Origin: Halomonas halophila
GTDB lineage: Bacteria > Pseudomonadota > Gammaproteobacteria > Pseudomonadales > Halomonadaceae
DNA length: 64,000 nt
Reading direction: 5' to 3'
Assembly: GCF_030406665.1 (NCBI RefSeq)
Contig: NZ_CP129121.1
Coordinates: 2,542,001 to 2,606,000, forward strand
The position numbers and the translations under genes were made by a program. Position 1 is the first letter of the stretch, and every line of letters begins with the position of its first letter. Below are positions 46,997-56,046 of the stretch, piece by piece. Under the pieces are notes generated by a model that saw nothing but the letters and a program-made list of their open reading frames with translations, did no database searches and was not told the origin of the DNA.

Positions 46997-47329
46997 CTAG
47001 AGGCCGTACTCGCGCTCCACCCGCGCCACGCGTACCCGGTAGCGCGAGTACCAGACCTCCCGCCCCAGCCGCTGCGCCTCGCGATGTTCCACCTGCGCCT
47101 TCCAGCCTCGAATCGCCTCCGGGTCCGACCAGTAGGACACGGTGATGCCCACGCCCTCCCGGGCCGACTCCACGCCCAGAAATCCCGGCTGTCCGGCGGC
47201 CAGCGCCAGCATGCGCTCGGCCATGGCGGCATAGCCCTCGTCATGCTCGTGGCGCAGCGAGGTGAAGATCACGGCGTAGTAAGGTGGCTGGGGCGTCTCG
47301 GCCAGCATGCCGGCCTCCATGACACTCAT
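46997..47329 (-). CDS. antibiotic-biosynthesis-monooxygenase (ABM) family protein
   Basis: A 110-residue ferredoxin-like ABM domain (YYAVIFTSLRHEHDEGYAAM and QPGFLGVESAREGVGITVSY). Members are small cofactor-free monooxygenases or haem oxygenases, or stress-linked proteins of unknown function. Its start overlaps the deaminase stop as ATGA, so it is translationally coupled to that gene. No clear active-site residues can be assigned. Confidence 0.8.
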   Translation of the reverse strand: MSVMEAGMLAETPQPPYYAVIFTSLRHEHDEGYAAMAERMLALAAGQPGFLGVESAREGVGITVSYWSDPEAIRGWKAQVEHREAQRLGREVWYSRYRVRVARVEREYGL

Positions 47330-47763
47330 TCGCCGATGTCCTCATGCCAGAGCGCGGGCTTCTCGGCGATGAAGGCCTCCATCAGGGCGATGCAGTCCGG
47401 ATCCTGCAGCACCTCGACCTCGACGCCCCGCTCCCGCAGCAGCGCCTCCTCGCCGAGGAAGGTGCGGTTCTCGCCGATCACCACCCGCGGGATGCCGTAG
47501 AGCAGGATCGCCCCGGTGCACATCGCGCAGGGCGACAGCGTGGTATAGAGGGTCGACTCGCGATAGATCTCTGCCGCCTGGCGCCCGGCGTTCTCCAGGG
47601 CGTCCATCTCGCCGTGCAGCACGGTGCTGCCGAGCTGCACGCGTTGATTGTGGCCGGTGCCGAGGATCACCCCGCGATGCACCAGCACCGATCCGATCGG
47701 AATGCCGCCCTCGTCACGGCTGGTCCGCGCGGCCTCCAGTGCCGCCCTCATGAAATGCTCCAT
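47326..47763 (-). CDS. cytosine deaminase of the small zinc-dependent (yeast Fcy1) type
   Basis: A 145-residue CDA-fold deaminase. LHGEMDALEN gives the zinc histidine (His50) and catalytic glutamate (Glu52); TTLSPCAMCTGAILLYGIPR gives Cys79 and Cys82. GEN after VVI and the C-terminal WHEDIGE closely match yeast cytosine deaminase, not TadA, which suggests cytosine to uracil conversion. The start at 47763 suits the family; a longer frame upstream is not conserved. Generic annotation would be nucleoside deaminase; specificity is inferred. Confidence 0.85.
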   Translation of the reverse strand: MEHFMRAALEAARTSRDEGGIPIGSVLVHRGVILGTGHNQRVQLGSTVLHGEMDALENAGRQAAEIYRESTLYTTLSPCAMCTGAILLYGIPRVVIGENRTFLGEEALLRERGVEVEVLQDPDCIALMEAFIAEKPALWHEDIGE

Positions 47764-48061
47764 GGCTGATGCTCCCGTATCGTGCTGCGGTCGAATATGT
47801 CCACTCACAGCCTATGCCTTCCCGCCAGGGCCCGACCAGCCCCGCCCCCCGCACGAGGCATCCACGCCGGCCTCCCCCCACCGGCATCAGACCGCTCCGA
47901 AGAAAAACGACAACCTTTTGTTTTAAAAAGAATTCCTGAGAAAAATGCTCCGTATCAACCGCCTTGCCAGTCTCCCGCTTTCGACTAACTTTAGCCATGT
48001 GGCCGACGCATTCCCGGGGGATGCCCGAGTCACACGGGATAATTCCACAAGGGGGTGATGC

Positions 48062-49675
48062 ATGAAGCACACGACGTCAGGGATAGTGGCAGCGGGGCTC
48101 GCGATCTCCATGACCGGTACGGCCTGGGCGCAGGAAAACGCCTCCCAGGACACGCAGGGCAGCGAGGGCCCTCCGAATATCCTGGTGATCTGGGGCGACG
48201 ACATCGGCTGGAGCAACCTCTCGGCCTAAGAGCACTCGGTGATGGGCTACTCGACCCCGAACATCGACCGGATCGCCGACGAAGGCGCAATGTTCACGGA
48301 CCACTATGCCCAGCCGTCCTGCACCGCGGGGCGCGCCGCCTTCCTCACTGGGCAATATCCGATCCGCTCGGGCATGACCACGGTCGGCCAGCCCGGCTCG
48401 CCCCTGGGCCTTCAGACCGAATCGCCGAGCCTCGCCGAGATGCTGAAGGCGGAAGGCTATCGCACCGGCCAGTTCGGCAAGAATCACCTGGGCGACCGCA
48501 ACGAGCATCTGCCAACGATGCACGGCTTCGATGAATTCTTCGGCAATCTCTATCATCTCAACACTCAGGAAGAATCCGAACAGCGTGACTACCAGCGCTT
48601 CGGCGAGGCCTTCTCCGGGTCGCTGGAGGCCTACGAGGAACGGTTCGGCACCCGTGGGGTGCTCCACACCTTCGCCACGGAGGAATTCGACGACACGGAG
48701 ATGCCGCGCTTCGGCGTGATCGGCGCCCAGACCATCGAGGACACCGGCCCGCTGACCCGCGAGCGCATGGAGAATTTCGACTCCGACGAGGTGATACCCC
48801 TGGCCCTGGACTTCATGGAGGAGGCCAGCAGCGCCGGCGATCCCTTCTTCGTATGGCTGAACACCAGCCGCATGCATCTGTACACGCACCTCGACGACGA
48901 GTGGCGCTACGCCGCGGAGGAACACACGTCCGAGGCCGATATTCACGGCTCGGGGATGCTGCAGCACGATCACGACATCGGCACGGTGCTGGACTGGCTG
49001 GACGAGCAGGGACTGGCCGGGAACACCATCGTCTGGTACTCCACCGACAACGGCCCCGAGCACAGCTCCTGGCCGCACGGCGGCACCACGCCCTTCCGCG
49101 GCGAGAAGATGACCACCTTCGAGGGCGGCGTCCGAGTTCCGTCAATGATTCGCTGGCCCGACCATATTCCCGCCGGCAGCGTCCTGAACGGCATCCAGGG
49201 CCACCAGGACATGTTCACCAGCCTGGCAGTAGCGGCCGGCGTCGAGGATCCCGCCGAGCGCATGATGAGCGAGAAGGAGCAATACATCGACGGCGTCAAT
49301 AACCTGCCCTACTGGATGGGCGAACGGGACCGGTCCGATCGCGACCATATCTTCCACTACTACGAGAGCAAGCTCACCGCGGTACGCATGGGTCCCTGGA
49401 AGTTCCACTTCTCTACCAAGGAGAACTACTACGACAACCTGGTGCCGCGGACCGTACCGCTGGTGTTCAACCTGCGCATGGACCCTTACGAAAGCTACGA
49501 CTCGCCGGACAGCTACGGCCACCTGATGCAGAAGGTCTCGTGGCTCATCCAGCCGATGTCGGTGCTGATGCAGGAGCACCTGGCCTCGCTGGCCGAGTAT
49601 CCGCCGGTACAGGGTGGCGCTTCCTTCGACATGTCCAACGTGGTCGATGAGTTCATGAACAAGGCCATCCAGTAA
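48062..49675 (+). pseudogene. arylsulfatase interrupted by an in-frame TAA
   Basis: A family S1 sulfatase of 538 codons in one frame. Residues 1-23 are a signal peptide (SGIVAAGLAISMTGTAWAQ) and GDD (Asp46, Asp47) are metal ligands. Codon 56 (48227-48229) is TAA where relatives have tyrosine (NLSAY), a single-base change from TAC/TAT; the frame then resumes without shift. PSCTAGRAAFLTGQYPIRSG holds the formylglycine cysteine (Cys87, C-x-A-x-R). A GTG at 48239 could restart translation, but that product would lack the export signal and GDD. Hence probably inactive unless read through. AAGGGGG marks the original start. Confidence 0.85.
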
Positions 49676-49810
49676 CCCGGCCTCGCCGTCCGCCATGGCC
49701 ACCCGAGGGTGGCCATGGCGGTGTCGCGTCTGGACGTCACGCTGCCGACACGACAGGATGATCACCGTGGCTGGCCACCGGGGCGCCACGACACAGGGAA
49801 TGTCATCGCA

Positions 49811-52234
49811 TTGAATACCCAGGCCTCATCCCGTACCGCCGTCTTCGTCCATCGCTGCCTGCGCCCGAGCGCCGCGGCGGCCCTTCTGCTGACCGGCCTG
49901 CTGACCCTGTTGATAGCAGGCGCCGCCCAGGCCGCCTCGCCGCGACTGGCCAGCGAGGGCGACGGCTACGCGCCGGAAGGCAGCTGCGCCGGCTGTCATC
50001 AGGCCGAACATGACGCCTGGAAGGATTCCGACCACGGCTGGGCCATGCGCCCCGCCACGCCGGACAACGTGCTCGGCGACTTCGCGGATGCTCGCTTCAC
50101 CGACAGTGGCCAGGAAGGCGAGAGCCAGGCTCTGTTCCACCGGCAGGGCGAGCGTTTCCTGGTCACCCTCGAAGGCCCCGGCGAGCCCGAGGCCACCCAC
50201 GAGATCGCCTATACCTTCGGCTACCAGCCCCTCCAGCAATACCTGATCGCGATGCCCGGTGGCCGACTGCAGAGCCTGACCATCGCCTGGGACTCTCGTT
50301 CGGCGGCGGAAGGGGGCCAGCGCTGGTTTTCGCTCTATCCCGGCCAGACCTTCACCCCGGACGATCCCCTGCACTGGCAGGGCCGCTACCAGAACTGGAA
50401 CGCCATGTGCGCCGACTGCCACTCCACCAACCTGCAGAAGGGTTATGACCCGGTGGAGGACGTCTTCGACACCACCTGGCACGAGCAGAGCGTCGGCTGC
50501 CAGAGCTGCCACGGCCCGAGCCAGGCGCACCTCGACTGGGCCCAGGACGTGCCCTGGGCACAGGACGACGCATCGGCGGCCGCCCCGAGCGCCGAATTGA
50601 GCGCCGCCTCCAGCGACACGCCGGGCACGTCGAACAGCGCCGAGGACATCGGCCTCGGCGTGGACCTCGACGACATGTCCGGCCAGGAGATGGTCGGCCA
50701 GTGCGCCCGCTGCCACAGCCGGCGCACCACTCTGGGGGCAGGCCCGGCCCACGGCGAGCCGCTGCTCGACAGCGCGCTGCCCAGCCTGCTGACGGAGGGG
50801 CTCTATCATGCCGACGGCCAGATCCAGGGCGAGGTCTACGTCTACGGCTCCTTCGCCCAGAGCAGGATGTACCAGGCAGGCGTGACCTGCACCGACTGCC
50901 ACGACCCGCACACCAACCGCGTGCGGGTCGAAGGCAACGGACTCTGCACCCAGTGCCACAACACCGCTCAATCGCCCCGCTTCCCGGAGCTCGAACCCGG
51001 CGACTACGACAGCGTCGAACACCACCATCACAGGCCCGGCAGCGAAGGCGCCCAGTGCGTGAACTGCCACATGCCGGAGACCACCTACATGGTGGTGGAC
51101 CCGCGCCGCGATCACGCCTTCCGCGTGCCCCGCCCGGACCTGAACGAGGCCACTGACAGTCCGGATGCCTGCACCCGCTGCCACGACGGCATGTCTCCCC
51201 ACCGTGCGGCCGGCAGCATCAGGGACTGGTTCGGCGACCTCGCCAGCACCGAGCAAGGCGGCACTCACTACGGCGAGGTCTTCGCCGCCGCGCGCCAGGG
51301 TCGCGACGACGCCCTCCGCCCCCTGCAGCGGCTGGCGGCGGACGACGACACGCCGGACATCGTGCGCGCCACGACCATCGACGCCCTGGCGGACATGGGG
51401 CCGCCGGCCCTGCCCACCCTCGAGGCCGCGCTGGACGACGACAGCGGCCGGGTGCGCGCGGCCGCCGCGCCGGCCTTCGCCAGCGCCCCGGACGCGCTCA
51501 GGATGGAGCGCCTGCTGCCGCTGCTCGACGACCCGCTGCGGGCGGTCCGCGACGAAGCCGTGCGCGCCCTGGCCGGCATCTCGCCGATGGAGCTGCCCGA
51601 GGAGAGCCGCCAGGCCTACCGCGCCGCCCGCGAGGACACCGAACGCCGCCTGCGCGCCAATGCGGACCTGCCGGGCAACCGCCTGAGCCTGGCGGTGCTG
51701 CTCGAGCGCAGCGGAGAGCGCGACGACGCCATCGACCAGTACCGCGCGGCCCTGGCGATGGATCCCTACTTCCTGCCGGCTCGGGTCAACCTGGTCACGC
51801 TCCACTCGCGCGGCGGCGACACGGCGGCATCACGCCGGCTGCTGGAGGACGGGCTGGCCCTGGACGACATGCCCCGCACCGACCGCGGCCACCTGGCCTA
51901 CCTGCTGGCCCTGTCGCTGGCGGAGACGCAGCAGTTCGACGAGGCCCTGGAGTGGCTGTCGAAGGCCGTCGAGTGGCGCCCCGGGCACGTGCGAACCCAC
52001 TACAACCGCGCCCTGATCCTCGACCGCCTGGGCCACAAGCCTCAGGCCCTGGCGGCGCTGGAACAGGGCCTGCGACTGGCACCGGACTCGCCGGACCTGC
52101 TCTACGCCGCCGTCTACCTGAACGCCGCGGCGGGGCGGATTCCCCAGGCGCTGTCGGCCCTGGAGCGGCTGCGTCGCCAGCACCCGAACGACCCGCGCCT
52201 GCAGCAGCTCGAACGTCAGCTGCGCGCCCGTTGA
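49811..52234 (+). CDS. octahaem cytochrome c with HEAT-like and TPR regions
   Basis: An 807-residue exported protein. A signal sequence (AAAALLLTGLLTLLIAGAAQ) precedes eight CXXCH haem sites: CAGCH, CADCH, CQSCH, CARCH, CTDCH, CTQCH, CVNCH and CTRCH (about residues 59-460). A HEAT-like stretch follows (about 470-600), then TPRs (about 615-800; DDAIDQYRAALAMDPYFLPA, PQALAALEQGLRLAPDSPDL). It resembles cytochrome c554-type periplasmic multihaem proteins; substrate unknown. I propose the TTG at 49811 because the signal sequence then has normal length; an ATG at 49709 would put 34 extra residues in front. It follows the broken sulfatase by 135 bp. Confidence 0.85.
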   Translation: MNTQASSRTAVFVHRCLRPSAAAALLLTGLLTLLIAGAAQAASPRLASEGDGYAPEGSCAGCHQAEHDAWKDSDHGWAMRPATPDNVLGDFADARFTDSGQEGESQALFHRQGERFLVTLEGPGEPEATHEIAYTFGYQPLQQYLIAMPGGRLQSLTIAWDSRSAAEGGQRWFSLYPGQTFTPDDPLHWQGRYQNWNAMCADCHSTNLQKGYDPVEDVFDTTWHEQSVGCQSCHGPSQAHLDWAQDVPWAQDDASAAAPSAELSAASSDTPGTSNSAEDIGLGVDLDDMSGQEMVGQCARCHSRRTTLGAGPAHGEPLLDSALPSLLTEGLYHADGQIQGEVYVYGSFAQSRMYQAGVTCTDCHDPHTNRVRVEGNGLCTQCHNTAQSPRFPELEPGDYDSVEHHHHRPGSEGAQCVNCHMPETTYMVVDPRRDHAFRVPRPDLNEATDSPDACTRCHDGMSPHRAAGSIRDWFGDLASTEQGGTHYGEVFAAARQGRDDALRPLQRLAADDDTPDIVRATTIDALADMGPPALPTLEAALDDDSGRVRAAAAPAFASAPDALRMERLLPLLDDPLRAVRDEAVRALAGISPMELPEESRQAYRAAREDTERRLRANADLPGNRLSLAVLLERSGERDDAIDQYRAALAMDPYFLPARVNLVTLHSRGGDTAASRRLLEDGLALDDMPRTDRGHLAYLLALSLAETQQFDEALEWLSKAVEWRPGHVRTHYNRALILDRLGHKPQALAALEQGLRLAPDSPDLLYAAVYLNAAAGRIPQALSALERLRRQHPNDPRLQQLERQLRAR

Positions 52235-52289
52235 CGAGGCGGCCGGCGACGCCGCCTATCTTGAGACATGCCCACAGAAGGAGTCTTCC

Positions 52290-52871
52290 ATGAGTCAGTC
52301 CCCCCGCATCCTGGTCTTCGCCGGCAGCGCCCGCCGGGGCTCGTTCAACAAGCGCCTGGCCAAGCTGGCCGCCGAACGCATCGAGGCCCACGGCGGCCGG
52401 CCGACCCTCATCGACCTGGCCGACTACCCGATGCCGCTCTACGACGGTGACCTGGAAGAGACCAGCGGCCTGCCCGAGTCGGCGCTGGCCCTGCGCGAGC
52501 AGCTCGCCGAGCACCAGGGCCTGCTGATCGCCTCGCCGGAATACAACGGCTTCATCACGCCGCTGCTCAAGAACACCATCGACTGGCTGACCCGCCCCCA
52601 TCAGGGCGACAGCGGCCTGGCGCTGTTCCAGGGTCGGCTGGCGGCCGTGGTGGCCGCCTCACCGGGCGGGCTCGGCGGACTGCGCGGCCTGGCATTGATC
52701 CGCCAGCTGCTCGGCAACATCGGCGTCACGGTACTGCCGGACCAGCTCGCCGTGGCCGGTGCCGGCGATGCCTTCGACGAAGAGGGACGGCTGGTCCAGG
52801 AAGGCCAGCGCAAGAGCCTCGACGGCATCTGCCGCCGGCTGGTCGAGGATCTGGAGCGCCTGCACGGCTGA
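52290..52871 (+). CDS. NADPH-dependent FMN reductase family protein
   Basis: A 193-residue flavodoxin-like reductase. VFAGSARRGSFNKRLAKLAA binds the FMN phosphate and SPEYNGFITPLLKNTIDWLT is the family signature. It reduces quinones, azo compounds, chromate or similar acceptors with NAD(P)H; the substrate is not predictable. Downstream it converges with DUF2798. Confidence 0.9.
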   Translation: MSQSPRILVFAGSARRGSFNKRLAKLAAERIEAHGGRPTLIDLADYPMPLYDGDLEETSGLPESALALREQLAEHQGLLIASPEYNGFITPLLKNTIDWLTRPHQGDSGLALFQGRLAAVVAASPGGLGGLRGLALIRQLLGNIGVTVLPDQLAVAGAGDAFDEEGRLVQEGQRKSLDGICRRLVEDLERLHG

Positions 52872-52890
52872 TCTCGGCGATGCGGCGCCC

Positions 52891-53175
52891 TCAGCGGGCG
52901 CCGTCATCAGCCAGGGTCCAGGCCACCAGCCGCACCACCAGCGGCCGCACGCTCAGCACGCCGATGAAGGCCACCGGCACGGCCCGCACGTAGGCCTGAG
53001 CCACCGCCGCGGGATAGCCGGCGTCGACGCCGCCGTTCACCGCGGTGATCACCAGGCTCATCAGCAGCGTCATCAGCGCGGACATGTAGAAGGCGAAGAC
53101 CACGGGCGCGAAGCGGGTCGGCACGCCACGGCGGCGTGTCGCGCCGGCGGCGTCCTGCGTAGGGCGTGAAGGCAT
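52891..53175 (-). CDS. DUF2798 membrane protein
   Basis: A 94-residue protein with two hydrophobic helices (FAFYMSALMTLLMSLVITAV and AVPVAFIGVLSVRPLVVRLV) and a basic N-terminus, typical of DUF2798. Function unknown. It is divergent from the LysR gene at 53308 with 132 bp between, so that regulator may control it; this is context only. Confidence 0.83.
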   Translation of the reverse strand: MPSRPTQDAAGATRRRGVPTRFAPVVFAFYMSALMTLLMSLVITAVNGGVDAGYPAAVAQAYVRAVPVAFIGVLSVRPLVVRLVAWTLADDGAR

Positions 53176-53307
53176 GGTGCTGTCCTCTGTCGGTGAATCG
53201 AACGCCTTCAGCCTAGGGAAGGACAGGGGGCATCAGTAGACGCCCCGGCCTTGGTTCACTATAAAGCTTTATTGACGAATCAATACCTGCATTACGAGAT
53301 ATACCCA

Positions 53308-54243
53308 ATGGATACCCTGCGCGCCATCGAGAGCTTCGTGAAGGCCGTCGAGGCCGGCAGCATTGCCGGTGGTGCCCGGCGCCTCGGCATCAGCCCGGCC
53401 GCGGCCAGCCAGGCCATCGCGCGGCTCGAGGCCACGGTGGGCACTCGGCTGCTGGCCCGCACCACCCGCCGCATGTCGCTGACCGACAGCGGGGAGCTCT
53501 ACTACCAGCACGTGCGACACGTGGCCCGCGATCTGGAGCGCGCCCACGGTGCCGTCTCCACGCTGCAGGCCGAGCCGCGCGGGCGGCTGCGGATCACCTC
53601 CACCGCCGCCTTCGGCCGCCACGTGCTGGCACCGCTGATGCCAGGCTTCAACGCCCGCTATCCACATCTGGCCCCGGAGCTGCTCACCACCGACCGCCGC
53701 GTGGACCACATCCACGAGGACGTGGACGTCAGCATTCGCTTCACGCCACAGCTCGAGGAGGGACTGGTGGCGCGGCGCATCGCCTCCATCCCCTTCCTGT
53801 TCTGCGCCTCGCCGGAGTACCTGGCCCGCGCCGGACATCCGCAGAGCCCAGAGGCGCTGCGCGACCACGATTGCCTGGTGTTTCGCTTTCCCACCGACGG
53901 CCGCTTCCTGAGCTGGGGCTTCATTCGTGACGGGATACGCTTCGAGGCGGACTTCCGGGCCGCCCTGATCAGCGACGATATCGACGTGCTGGCGAGCATG
54001 GCACTGGCCGGCGGCGGCATCACACGGCTGGCGGACTTCATCGCCGCCCCGCACATCGCGGCGGGGCGCCTGGTGCCGCTGTTCGTGGACGTGGAGGAAG
54101 GGGACGGCAGCGACACCCGCGCGGTGTCGGAGCCGATGGATATCTATCTGTGCGTCGACGACCGGCTGGCGCTGACGCCCAAGGTCTACGCCTTCATGGA
54201 CTATCTGGTCGAGCATCTGCCGGCGGCCTGGCGACCGCGCTGA
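53308..54243 (+). CDS. LysR-family transcriptional regulator
   Basis: A 311-residue LysR protein with the N-terminal helix-turn-helix (GGARRLGISPAAASQAIARL, about residues 21-40) and an effector domain (RLRITSTAAFGRHVLAPLMP). AAFGRHVLAP and DHDCLVFRFPT are typical of the CrgA/AaeR-like group. The ATG at 53308 gives the canonical opening MDTLRAIESFVKAVEAGSIA. Divergent from the DUF2798 gene, its probable target. Confidence 0.9.
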   Translation: MDTLRAIESFVKAVEAGSIAGGARRLGISPAAASQAIARLEATVGTRLLARTTRRMSLTDSGELYYQHVRHVARDLERAHGAVSTLQAEPRGRLRITSTAAFGRHVLAPLMPGFNARYPHLAPELLTTDRRVDHIHEDVDVSIRFTPQLEEGLVARRIASIPFLFCASPEYLARAGHPQSPEALRDHDCLVFRFPTDGRFLSWGFIRDGIRFEADFRAALISDDIDVLASMALAGGGITRLADFIAAPHIAAGRLVPLFVDVEEGDGSDTRAVSEPMDIYLCVDDRLALTPKVYAFMDYLVEHLPAAWRPR

Positions 54244-54252
54244 CGGGCGCCC

Positions 54253-54272
54253 GGCGGCGGCTCACCGCCGCC
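54253..54272. terminator. hairpin between convergent genes
   Basis: A perfect 8-bp stem GGCGGCGG/CCGCCGCC (54253-54260 with 54265-54272) with loop CTCA. It overlaps the stop of the DCC-type gene (54262), and no T-run follows in either direction, so it is only a possible transcription boundary. Confidence 0.35.
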
Positions 54273-54627
54273 CCTGACGGCGCAGGCGGCGGCGCACCCC
54301 GTGGCGATAGGCCACGGCGAGCGCCGGATTGATCAGCGGCAGGCCGATCAGCCACGCCAGCGGGCGCAGCCGCGGCACCCGGCGCATCAGCAGGAGGTAG
54401 GCGTCGAGACCGTCACACAGCCGGCCGTGCTCGTCCTCGACGTGAAGGGAATGCAGGGCATCATTCGGATCGATGCCGCGTTCGCGCAGGCGCGCCTGGT
54501 TGGCGGTGACGTCGACCCATTCCACTGCCGACGCCTCGCCGGCCATTCGCTCGTAGCGGCGCCGATCGCGGCGACATTTCGGGCAGACCGCATCGTAGTA
54601 GACCCTTAGCGTCGGTTCCTCTGGCAT
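54262..54627 (-). CDS. DCC1-like thiol-disulfide oxidoreductase (DUF393)
   Basis: A 121-residue thioredoxin-fold protein with the N-terminal CXXC motif (VYYDAVCPKCRRDRRRYERM) and the DUF393 C-terminal block (RPLAWLIGLPLINPALAVAY). Presumed redox activity, substrate unknown. Start at 54627 chosen at the conserved MPEEPTLRVYYD; the longer frame runs into the methyltransferase. It begins 31 bp after that gene's stop. Confidence 0.85.
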   Translation of the reverse strand: MPEEPTLRVYYDAVCPKCRRDRRRYERMAGEASAVEWVDVTANQARLRERGIDPNDALHSLHVEDEHGRLCDGLDAYLLLMRRVPRLRPLAWLIGLPLINPALAVAYRHGVRRRLRRQGRR

Positions 54628-54658
54628 GGCAACCTCATCGTGAGACGCGCGCGGTGGG

Positions 54659-55267
54659 TCAGGCGGTCGCGGACGCCGGGGTCCGGGTCGCCAGGAACTC
54701 GCCCTTGCCCACCGGCACCAGGCTGGTGGTGAAGTCATCGTCCGCCTCCACCAGATCGATGAACGGCGCCAGCTCGTCGGCGTGGGAGGTGGCGTTGTCC
54801 ACCACCAGCAGCCCGCCCGGCGCCAGGGTCTCGCGCACCACGGGCCACCAGTCGACGTAGCGCTCGCGGTCGGCATCGAGGAACACCAGGTCCCGCGAGG
54901 CCGGGGCCTCGCGGTCGAGCACCCGGCCGGCCTCGGCATGCAGCGATTCGATCACGTCCGCCAGCCCGGCCCGGGCGAAGTGTTCGCCGGCCATGCTCCA
55001 GCGTCCGGCGGCCCACTCCACCGTGGTGACCCGGCCGCCGAGCGCCCGGGCCGCCTCGGCCAGCCACAGGGTGGAGTAGCCGTTGGAGGTACCGATCTCG
55101 AGGATACGCCGCGCCCCGGTCGCCCGGACCAGCACGGCGAGGAACTCGCCGGTATCGCGGGTGATGTTGCGCAGTCGCTCGTCCGGCGTCGTGACGCTCC
55201 GGTCGTGGTGCTCGCCGAGACTCTCCAGCTCGGCCAGCAGGGCCCCGAAGGGCGTGGCGTGTTCCAT
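54659..55267 (-). CDS. class I SAM-dependent O-methyltransferase
   Basis: A 202-residue methyltransferase. RRILEIGTSNGYSTLWLAEA is the SAM-binding motif I and DLVFLDADRERY motif II; GGLLVVDNATSHADEL is typical of the catechol/caffeoyl-CoA-like O-methyltransferases. Substrate unknown. Several ATGs are possible; the one at 55267 has AGAGGA at a suitable distance, giving the opening MEHATPFGALLAELE. Confidence 0.82.
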   Translation of the reverse strand: MEHATPFGALLAELESLGEHHDRSVTTPDERLRNITRDTGEFLAVLVRATGARRILEIGTSNGYSTLWLAEAARALGGRVTTVEWAAGRWSMAGEHFARAGLADVIESLHAEAGRVLDREAPASRDLVFLDADRERYVDWWPVVRETLAPGGLLVVDNATSHADELAPFIDLVEADDDFTTSLVPVGKGEFLATRTPASATA

Positions 55268-55322
55268 GGCCATATCCTCTGGCATGTCGTCTCGTGATCG
55301 TCGTGCTCGCGGCTGGCGGCCC

Positions 55323-55898
55323 TCAGACGCCGATCTTGTCCTCGTATTCCTTGTCGGCATGACGATGCAGCGTCGAGTCGTCATCGCAGCTCGGCGACTG
55401 CAGGAAGGTCTCGGTGACGTCGAGATGGCCGAGGCTCTGGATGGTGCGGCGTCCCAGCAGCACCGGATAGTTCATGTCGCTGCGGTCCTCGAGGCTGAAC
55501 TGCTCCTCGAAGCGTTCGTCGCCCATGCAGATGGTCATCAGCACCACCGGACGGTGATCCCGGCCGCCGGCGCCAACCACGGTGAGGTCGCGATAAAGCT
55601 GGCGCTCGAATTCGTGGCTGACGATCTCGCCGCTCTCCTCGTCCTCGACCTCGACCTCGAAGCGCACCCAGTCCTCGCCGTCGCGCTCGAACTCCTCGAT
55701 ATTCTCCGCCTGCATGGAGGACGTCAGGGCGCCGCTGTCGAGCTTCGCCTTCACTTCCACGCCCCAGCTCGGGTCGATCAGGGTCTTCTCCACCCAGCCG
55801 TAGACTTCCGGCGCTTCGGCATCACTGGCCAGGGCGGTGCCGGACAGCAGGCCGGCCCCCAGCAGGGGCATCAGGGCTCGCGACAGGGACTTGTGCAT
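55323..55898 (-). CDS. exported RimB-like zinc protease (retropepsin-like)
   Basis: A 191-residue member of the same PF05618 family as rimB, but with a signal peptide (SRALMPLLGAGLLSGTALAS, cleavage after ALA). VKAKLDSGALTSSMQAENIE is the D-S-G active-site segment and NYPVLLGRRTIQSLG the closing segment. It should act in the periplasm; unrelated to ribosomal S6 processing. The C-terminus is acidic (SCDDDSTLHRHADKEYEDKI) and not conserved. It follows the Hsp20 gene on the same strand at 148 bp. Confidence 0.82.
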   Translation of the reverse strand: MHKSLSRALMPLLGAGLLSGTALASDAEAPEVYGWVEKTLIDPSWGVEVKAKLDSGALTSSMQAENIEEFERDGEDWVRFEVEVEDEESGEIVSHEFERQLYRDLTVVGAGGRDHRPVVLMTICMGDERFEEQFSLEDRSDMNYPVLLGRRTIQSLGHLDVTETFLQSPSCDDDSTLHRHADKEYEDKIGV

Positions 55899-56046
55899 GT
55901 TCTCTCCTTCGAATCATACGGTTGAGGACGGTGCCGGCGCAGGCCGGGCAGCATCGAGTGTCATCTGACACGTCCTCGGCGTCCAGGGTTCCGCCGGGCC
56001 ATGGCATCGCGCCCGCCGGCCCGAGAGGCACCGGCGGGCGCCGCCG

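Noticed and set aside
48239..49675. Independent sulfatase starting at the GTG after the in-frame stop
   Set aside because: That product lacks the signal peptide and the GDD metal ligands, and there is no good ribosome-binding site, so it is better seen as the remainder of a broken gene.
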